Below, piece by piece: positions 17,360-26,793 of a DNA stretch of 63,059 nt. Origin of the DNA: Opitutales bacterium. Lineage in GTDB: Bacteria; Verrucomicrobiota; Verrucomicrobiia; Opitutales; Oceanipulchritudinaceae. A program made the position numbers and the translations under genes. Location: assembly GCA_020831485.1 (NCBI GenBank), contig JAFIGG010000011.1, positions 1 through 63,059 on the forward strand, in the 5' to 3' direction. Under the pieces are notes generated by a model. It did no database searches, was not told the DNA's origin, and saw only the letters and a list, made by a program, of their open reading frames with translations. Within the stretch, counting starts at the first letter, position 1. Each line of letters opens with the position of its first letter.

Positions 17360-17464
17360 CGATTTCAAACGATGAAAAGAACCAGGGGATTCCGAAACGT
17401 GCATGCAAAATGCTATCAGTATCCGGCATCCTCTGCTTCATTCTAATCTTAATACATTTTATTT

Positions 17465-19987
17465 ATGGCAACATCCGCTAAACGCAAAACGGCTCCAAAG
17501 GCCAAAAAGTCGTCCTCATCCGGCGTCAAAAATTCAGATTTCAAAGTATCCGCGACCGCAGAAGAACTGAAGGCGTCGATCCTCGACCACTTGAAGATAA
17601 CCCTTGCCCGCGATCCTGACTCGGCAACGCGCCGCGACTGGTGGATTTCTGTTTGCCATGCCGTGCACGATCGTATCAAGGCGCGGTTTATTGACACCAT
17701 GGGGGCGCACAACAAGGCGCAGGCCCGCCGTGTTTACTACCTGAGTCTCGAATACCTGATGGGGCGGATGTTGAACAACAACATTCTCAATTCCGGTCTT
17801 ATGGAGCCGGTGAAGGAAGCCATTGAGTCGCTGGACCTGGACCTCGATCTACTGGAAGAGCAGGAAGAGGATATGGGGCTCGGCAATGGCGGCCTGGGTC
17901 GTCTGGCAGCATGTTTTCTGGATTCATTGGCAACCTTGGATTACCCGGCGGTCGGCTACGGAATCTATTATGAATTTGGGATTTTTCAGCAGAAATTCGT
18001 GAATGGTCGCCAGATCGAATTGCCGGATGCCTGGCGGAAGTCTGGTTGCCCCTGGGAGATTGTTCGCCCTGAGTTTGCGAAATCAGTGCGGATATATGGC
18101 CATGTGGAGATGCGTTTTGATGAGCGCGGAAACCCAAAACCTTCCTGGGTGAATACCCGCGAATTGATCGGCTTGCCGTATGACATTCCGATCTGCGGTT
18201 ACGGTGCAAAGACGGTAAACTTCCTTCGCTTGTGGGAATCGCGAGCTTCGCAGGACTTTGATTTCGATATTTTCAACCGCGGCAGTTACGTTGATGCAGT
18301 GCGGGAAAAAGCCGAGGCGGAAACCTTTTCCAAGGTGCTGTATCCGAACGATTCGTCCGAATCCGGCAAGGAACTGCGGCTGGTGCAGCAGTACTTTTTT
18401 GTTTGCTGCTCGCTGCACGACATCATCCGGCGCTGGCGCAAATATGAATCGGACTGGAGCAAATTTGCCGATACCAACACCGTTCAGCTCAACGACACCC
18501 ACCCTGCAATTTCGGTGGCCGAATTGATGCGTATTCTGGTCGACGAGGAAGATCTCGAGTGGGATCAGGCCTGGGAAATCACGCGCAAAGTCTGCAATTA
18601 CACCAACCATACCCTGTTGCCGGAAGCCCTGGAAAAGTGGAGTGTGCCTTTGTTTGAGAAGGTTTTGCCGCGTCACCTGCAGATCATTTATGAGCTGAAC
18701 CACCGTTTTCTGAACGAAGAAGTCGAGAGCTGTTGGCCGGGGGACGATGATAAAAGGGCTGAGTTATCGCTGATTGAGGAGGGCTCTCCCAAGGCGATCC
18801 GTATGGCCTATTTGAGTGTCATTGGAAGCCATGCGGTAAACGGGGTGGCTGCGATGCATACCAATCTGTTGCGCAAGAACCTGTTTGCCAATTTTGAAAA
18901 GCTTTATCCGGGCAAGATTCAGAACAAGACTAATGGAATCACTCCGCGGCGCTGGTTAGCCGGATGTAATCCGCGACTGTCGAAATTGATTACGGACACA
19001 ATTGGCGACGGCTGGCAGGCCGATCTGGACCGGCTGCGTCAGTTGGATGACCATGCAGAGAATGAGGATTTTCAAAAAGCCTTTATGGACATCAAGCGGG
19101 CCAACAAAGTGGATCTGGCCCAATTGATTGAGCGCGACTGCGGAATCCGGGTGGATCCCGACGCCTTGTTCGATGTCCAGATCAAGCGTCTGCATGAATA
19201 CAAACGTCAGCACCTAAATCTGCTGCACATTCTGCACCTGTACCGCAAGATCCTGCAGAATCCGGATGTCGAAATGGTGCCCCGTGTGTTCGTATTTGGT
19301 GCTAAGGCTGCACCTGGATACCATTTGGCGAAAACTATCATTCATGCCATCAACGCGGTGGGTGAGCGGATCAACAATGATCCGAAGGTCAAAGGCCGTC
19401 TGAAGGTGGCGTTCATGCCAAATTACCGAGTCAGCCTGGCCGAGCGCATGATTCCCGCCGCAGATCTATCCGAGCAGATTTCAACTGCCGGCAAGGAGGC
19501 CAGCGGTACCGGCAATATGAAATTCGCCCTCAACGGCGCGTTGACCATTGGCACGCTCGATGGCGCGAATGTTGAAATCCGCGAGGAAGTGGGCGACGAA
19601 AACATCTTCATCTTTGGCCTGAACGTCGACGAGGTCGATGAGCGCAAGGCAGCCGGCTACAATCCTTACGACGAGTATTTTGCCAACGAGGACCTGCGCG
19701 CACTGGTCGACTGGCTGGGCTCCAATTTCTTCACACCCAACGAACCCTATGCCTTGCAGGACCTGAAACACAGCTTACTGGAGGGCGGGGATCCGTACAT
19801 GGTGCTGGCGGATTTCGATGCCTATTGTCAGGCGCAAAGAGAAGTTGACAAGGCCTTCGTGGATAAGAAACGCTGGGCGCGCATGGCAATTTATAATACC
19901 GCCCGTGTCGGCAAGTTCTCGAGCGACCGCACGATCCGGCAATATGCCGAGGAGATCTGGAATCTGAAACCCGTTGAAGTGCAATGA
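17465..19987 (+). CDS. glgP: Glycogen/starch phosphorylase
   Basis: This 840-residue GT35 enzyme releases glucose-1-phosphate from alpha-1,4-glucans. Landmarks are [60 protein letters not shown], the PLP-binding region [20 protein letters not shown] (Lys in NMKF) and [11 protein letters not shown] lysine- and alanine-rich N-terminal extension of about 25 residues ([13 protein letters not shown]) precedes the enzyme and is probably disordered. The length is close to bacterial orthologues. It overlaps the next gene as ATGA, an unexpected coupling to a DUF3108 envelope protein. Its promoter is probably in the AT-rich 17430-17464 stretch. Confidence 0.96.
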   Translation: MATSAKRKTAPKAKKSSSSGVKNSDFKVSATAEELKASILDHLKITLARDPDSATRRDWWISVCHAVHDRIKARFIDTMGAHNKAQARRVYYLSLEYLMGRMLNNNILNSGLMEPVKEAIESLDLDLDLLEEQEEDMGLGNGGLGRLAACFLDSLATLDYPAVGYGIYYEFGIFQQKFVNGRQIELPDAWRKSGCPWEIVRPEFAKSVRIYGHVEMRFDERGNPKPSWVNTRELIGLPYDIPICGYGAKTVNFLRLWESRASQDFDFDIFNRGSYVDAVREKAEAETFSKVLYPNDSSESGKELRLVQQYFFVCCSLHDIIRRWRKYESDWSKFADTNTVQLNDTHPAISVAELMRILVDEEDLEWDQAWEITRKVCNYTNHTLLPEALEKWSVPLFEKVLPRHLQIIYELNHRFLNEEVESCWPGDDDKRAELSLIEEGSPKAIRMAYLSVIGSHAVNGVAAMHTNLLRKNLFANFEKLYPGKIQNKTNGITPRRWLAGCNPRLSKLITDTIGDGWQADLDRLRQLDDHAENEDFQKAFMDIKRANKVDLAQLIERDCGIRVDPDALFDVQIKRLHEYKRQHLNLLHILHLYRKILQNPDVEMVPRVFVFGAKAAPGYHLAKTIIHAINAVGERINNDPKVKGRLKVAFMPNYRVSLAERMIPAADLSEQISTAGKEASGTGNMKFALNGALTIGTLDGANVEIREEVGDENIFIFGLNVDEVDERKAAGYNPYDEYFANEDLRALVDWLGSNFFTPNEPYALQDLKHSLLEGGDPYMVLADFDAYCQAQREVDKAFVDKKRWARMAIYNTARVGKFSSDRTIRQYAEEIWNLKPVEVQ

Positions 19988-20880
19988 GATGGTGCTTGTC
20001 ATTGGTTCTGGTCCTGGCCTTGAATCTGCCGCTTTGGGCTGAAGACGAGCGTGAATCTGTGGTGCGGGGAATCGACGATTTCCCGGCCGAGGAGGTGGCT
20101 CGGATTATTCAGCCGGATCCCGATCGGCGCATGCCCTGGGTGGATGGCGAAGTGCTCACTTATGCTTTGGGCTGGAGCTGGTTTGATGTCGGAACCACCG
20201 AAATGACGATCACCGCGACGGAATGGGAAGGGCAGCCAGCTTGGAAGTTTACCCTCAAGACTCAGACCAACCGTTTTGCCGACAATTTCTATCGGGTGCG
20301 CAACGAGGTTCAGACCTATGCGAACCGGGCGATGACCCGCACGCTATACTTTGAGAACGATCAACGCGAAGGAAACCGTTCGCGGCATTATGAAGTCCGT
20401 TTTGACCGTGAGGAATCTACCGCCGAATACATCAACCTCGCGGATCCTGATGAAAAGCACGATCCGGTTTGGATCTTCCCGGGCAGCTTTGATCCTTTTG
20501 GCATCACTCTGTTCGTACGCAGTCTGCCACTCGTTGAAGGTGGTTCCTATGTGATTCCAACCACGAATGGCCGCGAGCCTTTTCTCACGTCCATTGAGGT
20601 CACCGGTGTCGATGAACGCCGCTTCCGCATCGGCCGTCAGGAGGCTTGGGTGGTTGAGCCTGAGATTGAGGACTTGGGTGGAGTTTTTCGTCGTTCGCGG
20701 GATGGCAGCATCAAAATCTGGTTCAGTCGCGACCGCTACCGCTACCCACTGCGGATGGAGAGTAGCGTTGCTGTGGGTCGTTTCTGGGCCGAGCTGATTC
20801 AGGTCGAGCGGCCGAATACCGGAGTTATTGGAGAAGAAGAGCAGCCGCGTTTGGAGCGCAGCGGGCCGCGTCGTCGCTGA
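19984..20880 (+). CDS. Secreted DUF3108-family protein
   Basis: This 298-residue protein has a signal peptide ([15 protein letters not shown], cleavage near residue 20) and the DUF3108 beta-rich fold: [21 protein letters not shown] and later [25 protein letters not shown] are typical. Family members are periplasmic or outer-membrane associated proteins of unknown function, with a lipocalin-like barrel suspected. The ATG overlaps the glgP stop codon. mutL starts 8 bp after its stop, so the three genes may share a transcript. The C-terminal tail is basic and proline-rich. Confidence 0.82.
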   Translation: MRWCLSLVLVLALNLPLWAEDERESVVRGIDDFPAEEVARIIQPDPDRRMPWVDGEVLTYALGWSWFDVGTTEMTITATEWEGQPAWKFTLKTQTNRFADNFYRVRNEVQTYANRAMTRTLYFENDQREGNRSRHYEVRFDREESTAEYINLADPDEKHDPVWIFPGSFDPFGITLFVRSLPLVEGGSYVIPTTNGREPFLTSIEVTGVDERRFRIGRQEAWVVEPEIEDLGGVFRRSRDGSIKIWFSRDRYRYPLRMESSVAVGRFWAELIQVERPNTGVIGEEEQPRLERSGPRRR

Positions 20881-20887
20881 GTCGGGC

Positions 20888-22669
20888 ATGGGCCGGATCG
20901 TCAAGTTAAGCGAAAAGGTTATCAATCAGATTGCCGCTGGTGAAGTGGTTGAAAGGCCCGTTGCGGTTGTCAAGGAATTGGTTGAAAACGCTCTCGACGC
21001 CGAGGCGGGTCGCATCGAAATCGAATTTCGGCAGGGCGGTAAATCATTGATTCGGGTGACCGACGATGGCTACGGCATGACGGCGGAAGATGCCCGTCAG
21101 GCTCTGGAGCGACACGCCACGAGCAAAATCAACCGAACCGAAGACATCCTGCGCATTTCCAGTTTCGGTTTCAGAGGGGAGGCATTGCCCTCCATCGCCA
21201 GTGTTTCCCGCTTTACCTTGCGCAGCCGGAGTCTGGAGGAAATGGATGGCACCGAAATCCAGGTCGTAAACGGCAATGTACGCGAACCGAGCGTCTGCGG
21301 AATGCCTCAGGGCACATCGGTGGAAGTCGCCCAATTGTTCAGTACGGTTCCGGCGCGGCGCAAGTTTCTGAAGACGGACCGGACAGAGGCGTCCCACATT
21401 ATCCAGATTTGCCGCTTCCTTGCCCTGGCCCATCCGGAGGTCGCCTTCACTTTGATTGAAGATGGCCGCGTATTGTTCCAGAGCCCGCCCGCTCCTTCGC
21501 TGTTGCACCGGGTACGCGAAATCTTCGGCAAACAAATGGCGAGCCAGCTCATGCCGATTGATCACAGCGAGGGGCCTTACCGCCTGCGCGGACTGATCGG
21601 CAAACCCGGCATGGCCCGATCCACCCGCGCCGATCTGGTCTGTTATGTCAACCTGCGGCCGGTGGACAGCCGGACCCTGCAGTATGCCCTCATCGAGAGT
21701 TACCACACCTACATTCCCAAGGGGCGTTACCCTATCGCATTTCTGTTTCTGAGCATGCCGCCCGATGGCGTCGACGTGAACGTCCACCCCGCCAAGCGCG
21801 AAGTGCGCTTCCGCGAAGAGGGCAGCATCCGCCGCTTCACCATGGAAGCGGTGATTCAGGCTCTGCGGAAAGCTTCCGAAGCCCGGCTGGGGCGTATGGA
21901 GTCGGTTCCCTCCCTGCCGCCGGAGAGCACTGCGTCCTCGATTCCAAAGCCACAGATTCCTCAGCCGCAAACCCCTGCTCAGCCCAGCAGCGGAAGCACT
22001 CTGCCTTTTTCGACCGCACCGGTTCAGCGAGCAGAACGCGTCGACCTGTCCCCGCCAACTGCTCCTCCGGAACCTATGGAATCGACCGACAAAAAAGTCG
22101 ACCCGGGCTGGCGCTACATCGGCCTGGCGCAAAATCGCTATTGGCTGTTTGACCGGGCCGGCGGGCTCATCCTTCTGCACCCTCGGGCCGCCCGTGAACG
22201 CATCCAGTATGAAAAGATTCTCAAACGCCTCGCCGCCGGTGAGGTGAAGCGTCAGCGAATGCTCCTGCCAGTGATGATGGAGCTGGATCCGCTGAGCGTC
22301 CGCGCTCTCGAAGATAACCGCAAACGCTTCGCCAATTGGGGCTTTGAAGTGGAACCATTCGGCCGCAATGTCTTCCGCCTAACAGAAGTCCCTCAATGGT
22401 TTGAACCCGACGAGGGCGAAGCCTTCCTGCGGGACTTTCTCCACCTCCTTGAGGAGCGTGGCTGGAAGCGCGAAGACGAAAAAGCCGTCGAGCAGACCGT
22501 CGCCCGCCTCGCCGCCCGCCGCCTCGCCCGCAGTTCCCGCAGCACCGACAATCCCCAATTGCTGGTACAGCAGCTACTCAGTTGCGCAGAGCCCCTTTCC
22601 GATACCGACGGTCGACCCACCTTCATCGAACTGCGCGAGAGCGAACTCGCGCGCAAGTTCAGTCTTTGA
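20888..22669 (+). CDS. mutL: DNA mismatch repair protein MutL without endonuclease motif
   Basis: This 593-residue mismatch-repair factor starts at MGRIVKLSEKVINQIAAGEV; the frame extends 20 codons upstream, but that part is not family-like. The GHKL ATPase motifs are intact: ENALDA, DDGYGM and FGFRGEALPSI, followed by GTSVEVAQLFSTVPARRKFL and the transducer region with VDVNVHPAKREVRF. A Pro/Ser-rich linker (about 335-410) leads to the dimerisation domain. Where endonuclease-type MutL carries DQHAxxER, this protein has LILLHPRAARERI: the aspartate and catalytic His-Ala are gone. It is therefore predicted to lack nicking activity, like enterobacterial MutL. It follows the DUF3108 gene by 7 bases. 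Confidence 0.93.
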   Translation: MGRIVKLSEKVINQIAAGEVVERPVAVVKELVENALDAEAGRIEIEFRQGGKSLIRVTDDGYGMTAEDARQALERHATSKINRTEDILRISSFGFRGEALPSIASVSRFTLRSRSLEEMDGTEIQVVNGNVREPSVCGMPQGTSVEVAQLFSTVPARRKFLKTDRTEASHIIQICRFLALAHPEVAFTLIEDGRVLFQSPPAPSLLHRVREIFGKQMASQLMPIDHSEGPYRLRGLIGKPGMARSTRADLVCYVNLRPVDSRTLQYALIESYHTYIPKGRYPIAFLFLSMPPDGVDVNVHPAKREVRFREEGSIRRFTMEAVIQALRKASEARLGRMESVPSLPPESTASSIPKPQIPQPQTPAQPSSGSTLPFSTAPVQRAERVDLSPPTAPPEPMESTDKKVDPGWRYIGLAQNRYWLFDRAGGLILLHPRAARERIQYEKILKRLAAGEVKRQRMLLPVMMELDPLSVRALEDNRKRFANWGFEVEPFGRNVFRLTEVPQWFEPDEGEAFLRDFLHLLEERGWKREDEKAVEQTVARLAARRLARSSRSTDNPQLLVQQLLSCAEPLSDTDGRPTFIELRESELARKFSL

Positions 22670-22789
22670 GTCCGGCCTCCATGGCCGCAACTTGAGTCGC
22701 GGTCCCTTCGCTGAAGCGAATGGCTACGGGCTGATGGATGCGGGCGGGCCTTGCCGGATTTGTCTCGATCCACGGGCATGCGCGGAACT

Positions 22790-23151
22790 TCAGATTTTGA
22801 ATTCCCAAGGATTTACGCTTGGAATTTCGTCCGGGAAGTCGGCAAGGTTGCGGGTTGCAATGGTCAGTTGGAAGTGGGTCGCAGTGGCAGCCAGAAGGCT
22901 GTCGATGACCGGGTAGCTTTGCTTTGCGTTGAAGCGACCCCAATGATCGGCCACTTCCTCGGAGACGGGGAGGATGAAGTCCTCGTAATCCGTCATCAGT
23001 TGTTCGAGCCAGTTTTCGAATGCAGGGACCTGGGCGGGGGACTTGCGGCGCAGGACTTCTATGCCTCCGAAGACACACCCCGTTCCCGCGCCCGCCGCTT
23101 GAGCTTGCGGACCAAGGCATCCTCGACGTTCCTGACAAGTAATTGAGCCAT
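22790..23151 (-). pseudogene. Deletion scar of a FitAB/VapBC-type toxin-antitoxin pair
   Basis: From ATG 23151 the strand encodes 30 residues beginning MAQLLVRNVEDALVRKLKRR, then stops at 23059. This is the start of a FitA-like ribbon-helix-helix antitoxin. Immediately afterwards another frame runs IEVLRRKSPAQVPAFENWLE…MTDYEDF…VIDSLLAATATHFQLTIATR and ends at 22790. This is the C-terminal two thirds of a PIN-domain toxin. The antitoxin's C-terminus and the toxin's N-terminal aspartate strand are missing, so one internal deletion fused the two out of frame. The remnant toxin should be inactive. It is convergent with mutL. Confidence 0.8.
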
Positions 23152-23412
23152 GTGGTTGGAGTGATATCAGTGATAGCGAATGTCAAGTGAGTGGTGGTGG
23201 GAGGGTGGAGTGTTGGATGAGTGGATTGGTGGATGTGTGGAGCGTTGGAAGGATATTGAATGGGGGCGTGGCTGTCTCGTAGCCCTGCGCCTTCAGGCCA
23301 GGGGATGCGTGGAAAAAAGAATTGTTGGAATAATGGATTCGTGATCCACGTAGTGAGGAACTTGGACTAGATCAGAAGGGGGCGTCCGCGAATGGCTCAC
23401 TGATTAGGCTGA
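23152..23412. other. Spacer with TGGA-rich degenerate repeat
   Basis: This is 261 bp without a gene. It contains the TGGATGAGTGGATTGGTGGA type of sequence (23213-23250) that recurs at 27315-27380, 28665-28710 and 43455-43500. No promoter or terminator stands out. The Rhs reading frame begins right after an in-frame stop (23410-23412), as expected if its upstream part has been lost. Confidence 0.45.
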
Positions 23413-25293
23413 GTGGCGGTTCCTCAATATGGCAGTCACTCCAACGAAGAATTTTTCGCATACGACGACCTCCACCGTCTGATCGGGTCCAATATAGGTT
23501 ATCTAGGAGAAGGGGTTCCCCCGCCGGTGCACACCTATTACGACAATTTTGGCAACCTGCTGGAAAAGGAGGGTGTCGAGAACGAGTACGACAGCACTTA
23601 TTTCATGCGTCTGGACAACTCGACGGTGACCGGCATCGGGGGAATCGCCTACAGTTACAATTTCCGTGGACAGGTCACGCTCAAGAATCACGTCTCCGGC
23701 CCGGGTTGGCAGGCCATTGATTGGTTGCCATTTGGGCAGCCGGAGAGCATCAGCACAAACACCGGAGCCAGTTACACCTATACCTATGACACTCGGCAGC
23801 AGCGGATTCGTGAGGTTCGTTCCAACGGAGAGGACCGCCGGTTTGCCAGTGGCGGTCAATATGAACGGATTCATTACCCCAACTCAAGCATCCGCCACCG
23901 CCATATCATACCCTTGCCCGGCGGAGCTACCGGAATGGTGGAATTCATGGACGGGCAGCCGCAGAGCACGGGCGACGAATACTACCTGCTGAGCGACCTG
24001 CTGGGCTCTTCGACTATGGTCCTGAGTCGCCTGGGAACCAGCGGTGGGGTTGCGGATACCTATGCTTACGACGCCTGGGGGAACCCACGGGACCCGGACA
24101 CCTGGAATACCTATGGATTCCAGACCGCCTGGCCCGCGCACATTGGCAACCGCGGCTACGGCGGACATGAAATGCTGGAGGATGTCTCCATGGTGCACAT
24201 GGGAGGGCGGATTTATGACCCCGTCAGCAGTCGTTTTCTCAGTCCGGACCCTTATGTGCAGTCGCCCAATAATCTGCAAAATTACAACCGTTACAGCTAT
24301 GTGCTGAACAACCCGATGAGCTTTACGGACCCCAGCGGGTTCCTGTTTGACAAGATAGCCGGCTGGATCGGGGACGTGTTCAGCGGCATTGGCAATGCGT
24401 TGGGGTCGATGTGGAAGACCATTCGACCGTATGTGGGCACGGTGGTGACGGTAGCACTTGCCGCATTTCCGGCGACGGCACCCTTTGCCGGTATCATCGG
24501 CGGAGCCGTTGGCGCAATAGCGAACGGGGGATCCGTCGGCGATTTTCTCATGGGCATGGGGATAGGCATGTTCGCCGGTGCCATAGCTCAGGACTGGGCG
24601 ACGTCGATAGGCGGCTATTTTAGCCTTGCTTCCGACCACCTGGGGCAGGCTATGATATCCGGAGCGGTGATTGGAGCCGTGAGTGGAGCGATGAGCGCAG
24701 CGGTCTATGGACAAAATGTATGGAAAGGCGTGCGCAGCGGCGCCGCCTGGGGCAGCGCCACTGCTGCTATGGTGCATTTGGTAAGGCCAGCGCCGAAGGT
24801 TGGAGGGAGGGAGGAAAGACAGACTGAGAGAGTTTCTGAAGGCCCTTGGATTGAAGAACCTCTATTTGAGCAATCATCATTTGGCGATAGTCTGGGGCTT
24901 TTCGCGTATGAGTATGAAGTTGTTCATCAGGTGGAAAGATTATCGAACTGGTATTATGCAAGCAGAAATGATCTCCCAGCATTGACTGGTATTCCTCTTG
25001 TGGACAACGTCCTTTCACTTTTTCAAGCGACTACAGTTCAGTACGATGCTAGTTTTAGGGAAACGATCTTTGTCTACAGAAAATCATTTTCGATTGATGT
25101 ATCAATGGGAGGTGGCTTTAGTTCGCTTATGGGGCTAGGAGTCCCTCGCGTTGGGGTGAGGGAGAATTCGACACTGGTCCGTAAATACACTAGGAGAGTT
25201 GTTAAAACTCAACTTATTCCACGTTCATCTCTTCCGCTGGAAATCCCAAAGGTAATCTTGGAGTTTTCAACAGAGAGGCAGCCAGACATTTAA
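23413..25293 (+). CDS. N-terminally truncated Rhs/YD-repeat protein with variable tail
   Basis: This 626-residue C-terminal piece of an Rhs protein opens with GTG directly after an in-frame stop. It lacks a signal peptide and the long run of YD repeats expected of a full protein (usually well over 1000 residues). Visible parts are YD-type repeats (AYDDLHRLIG, YYDNFGNLLEKEG), the core motif YDPVSSRFLSPDPYVQSPNN and NRYSYVLNNPMSFTDPSGF at about 275-312, and a Gly/Ala-rich hydrophobic region (about 330-455). A unique C-terminus (about 456-626) is much more AT-rich than the core. In polymorphic toxins that tail is the effector; no toxin family is recognisable here. Four small AT-rich genes follow at once. 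It may be a pseudogene or a silent tail cassette. Confidence 0.75.
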   Translation: MAVPQYGSHSNEEFFAYDDLHRLIGSNIGYLGEGVPPPVHTYYDNFGNLLEKEGVENEYDSTYFMRLDNSTVTGIGGIAYSYNFRGQVTLKNHVSGPGWQAIDWLPFGQPESISTNTGASYTYTYDTRQQRIREVRSNGEDRRFASGGQYERIHYPNSSIRHRHIIPLPGGATGMVEFMDGQPQSTGDEYYLLSDLLGSSTMVLSRLGTSGGVADTYAYDAWGNPRDPDTWNTYGFQTAWPAHIGNRGYGGHEMLEDVSMVHMGGRIYDPVSSRFLSPDPYVQSPNNLQNYNRYSYVLNNPMSFTDPSGFLFDKIAGWIGDVFSGIGNALGSMWKTIRPYVGTVVTVALAAFPATAPFAGIIGGAVGAIANGGSVGDFLMGMGIGMFAGAIAQDWATSIGGYFSLASDHLGQAMISGAVIGAVSGAMSAAVYGQNVWKGVRSGAAWGSATAAMVHLVRPAPKVGGREERQTERVSEGPWIEEPLFEQSSFGDSLGLFAYEYEVVHQVERLSNWYYASRNDLPALTGIPLVDNVLSLFQATTVQYDASFRETIFVYRKSFSIDVSMGGGFSSLMGLGVPRVGVRENSTLVRKYTRRVVKTQLIPRSSLPLEIPKVILEFSTERQPDI

Positions 25294-25306
25294 ATTTAGG
25301 AAACTG

Positions 25307-25837
25307 ATGAGGAAATTAATAGTCGTATTTTTGATCCTTGGGTCGGTAGCGATTCTTACATTGGTTGTGGTGATCAATACTACGGGTAGGATTGGTCCGG
25401 TCGTTTTCGATCTTGAACGAGCTGGTTTGCAACTGATAGGAGATCCGGAGGATTTTCTGGAACCTAATTGGTCTCTAAATAACCGTGCATTGGTGCTCCC
25501 CTATGAGGGGTATTTGGTTGGCAGAAGGGGTTCTGATTACGTGGTTCTCCGTCTCGAGAAAGAAAATGCTGAGGATTCGGTCAGTTATCATTATTGGATA
25601 CTTAACGCCGCCAATCCCGCTGTGCCAGAAGCTCAGGGTTCTGAGCTCTTGCATGTCAGAATGGGTGACCTTAATAACCTCACTTCCATTCGGTTGCCTC
25701 GTTCTTTCGAGTTCAAATTTTATCTGCCAAATATGTTGGGTCTGCAGGATGGGGTTGAGTATGTTTATTTAGAAACTTTTGATGTCTTAGACTGGTCTGG
25801 TATTGTCGAGCGGAATGGTTGGAGGGCAATTGATTGA
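25307..25837 (+). CDS. Unknown membrane-anchored protein after the Rhs tail
   Basis: This 176-residue protein has one N-terminal hydrophobic helix (LIVVFLILGSVAILTLVVVI, residues 4-23) and a polar beta-rich remainder presumably outside the cytoplasm. No family is recognised. It starts 13 bp after the Rhs stop, and its base composition matches the AT-rich Rhs tail rather than the surrounding core. Position and composition are what one expects of an immunity gene for the tail, but nothing in the protein itself proves that. Confidence 0.6.
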   Translation: MRKLIVVFLILGSVAILTLVVVINTTGRIGPVVFDLERAGLQLIGDPEDFLEPNWSLNNRALVLPYEGYLVGRRGSDYVVLRLEKENAEDSVSYHYWILNAANPAVPEAQGSELLHVRMGDLNNLTSIRLPRSFEFKFYLPNMLGLQDGVEYVYLETFDVLDWSGIVERNGWRAID

Positions 25838-25879
25838 TGTGATTTAGTGTGAAACTCTGTTCTGTGCTTGGTAAGAATC

Positions 25880-26329
25880 ATGAAAAGTGAATTTGTCATA
25901 TCTGTTTTATTGTTCTTGTCGGGATGTGCTTTGCTCTCGGAGCAGCCTTCAGATCAGTATCCTGGCCTCGGGGGGCCCGTAGCGCTTAGCGATTACGATA
26001 AATCTGGATATGTAGAAATGAAGGACCTTGATCATACCCCGGCAGTCGTCTGGCATGGACGGGTTGGACGATCTCCTCCGCTTGTTCCCGATGATTATCC
26101 ATCATTTCGTTCCAAGGTTAAGCTGCTGGTTTTTGTTAACGTTTCGGGAGAGGTTGAAGACGTGTTGATTCTTGAAGCGGATCATAAATTAGTCGCTTTA
26201 AGAGTTGTATCCAGGATTCAGTCCGCAAAATTTGAACCTGGGAAGCTCAATGGTGTAGTGGTCCCTTTTGTTTTTTCCTTTGAAACAATTCACACGCATC
26301 CTTCGGAACCTGTGGACTGGTCTTTTTGA
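25880..26329 (+). CDS. TonB-C-like lipoprotein, tandem paralogue 1
   Basis: This 149-residue protein has a lipoprotein signal (VISVLLFLSGC, cysteine 16). The mature part has a GYVEMKDLDHTPAVV segment and ends in VKLLVFVNVSGEVEDVLILE…KFEPGKLNGVVVPF. That resembles the TonB C-terminal domain pattern (hydrophobic strand, D/S-G-x-V, …F-x-P-G…N-G). ATG 25880 is preferred over a TTG four codons upstream because it opens the signal peptide directly. The next paralogue starts 4 bp after its stop. No membrane helix or proline-rich TonB spacer is present, so it is not an energy transducer itself. The domain assignment is by eye. Confidence 0.65.
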   Translation: MKSEFVISVLLFLSGCALLSEQPSDQYPGLGGPVALSDYDKSGYVEMKDLDHTPAVVWHGRVGRSPPLVPDDYPSFRSKVKLLVFVNVSGEVEDVLILEADHKLVALRVVSRIQSAKFEPGKLNGVVVPFVFSFETIHTHPSEPVDWSF

Positions 26330-26333
26330 TCCA

Positions 26334-26792
26334 ATGGATAAATCCGTCAAGTTGGTGTTTTCAATGACACTATTGCTGTTTGGTTGTTTCCACCCGGGTG
26401 AGCGGTCTTTTGGTCCCGAAGTAGATCTTCTGGATGAGGATAAGGTGGAAGGAGTTGTTTCTGGATATGTGGCCTTTGAGAAATTGGAGAATTCACCGGC
26501 TGTTGTTCGCCAGCCATCCGGTTCCCCGCACATTTCTGCGCAGGTTTCGACGGAGCGAGCGGTGGAAAATCGTTTTCTGATTTTGTTTGATGAGAATGGG
26601 CAGGTCACTGAGATACATGTACTGAATGCGGAAGATCCGCACATTGCAGCCGAGCTGAGAGAGCGGCTCTATCAACTCGTTTTGGAACCGGGTTATCTAG
26701 AAGGTCAACCAGTCGCCTTTTATCTGATCACTCGAATCTCCTCTACCTTTGTTCGGGATGTGGCTCGTCCTGGTTCACGCCCCCAATTGTAA
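26334..26792 (+). CDS. TonB-C-like lipoprotein, tandem paralogue 2
   Basis: This 152-residue protein has a lipobox at MTLLLFGC (cysteine 18). It aligns by eye with its neighbours: GYVAFEKLENSPAVV corresponds to GYVEMKDLDHTPAVV in paralogue 1, and ENRFLILFDENGQVTEIHVL…LVLEPGYLEGQPVAFYL corresponds to the C-terminal TonB-like part. Sequence identity is low, so the duplication is old or the copies diverge quickly. The TTG 22 codons upstream is rejected because it lies inside the previous gene and breaks the signal peptide. Confidence 0.62.
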   Translation: MDKSVKLVFSMTLLLFGCFHPGERSFGPEVDLLDEDKVEGVVSGYVAFEKLENSPAVVRQPSGSPHISAQVSTERAVENRFLILFDENGQVTEIHVLNAEDPHIAAELRERLYQLVLEPGYLEGQPVAFYLITRISSTFVRDVARPGSRPQL

Positions 26793-26793
26793 A

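Noticed and set aside
16616-17404. Antisense open frame covering the post-floA gene
   Set aside because: Low-complexity translation without family features; the plus strand gives a coherent membrane protein in operon position.
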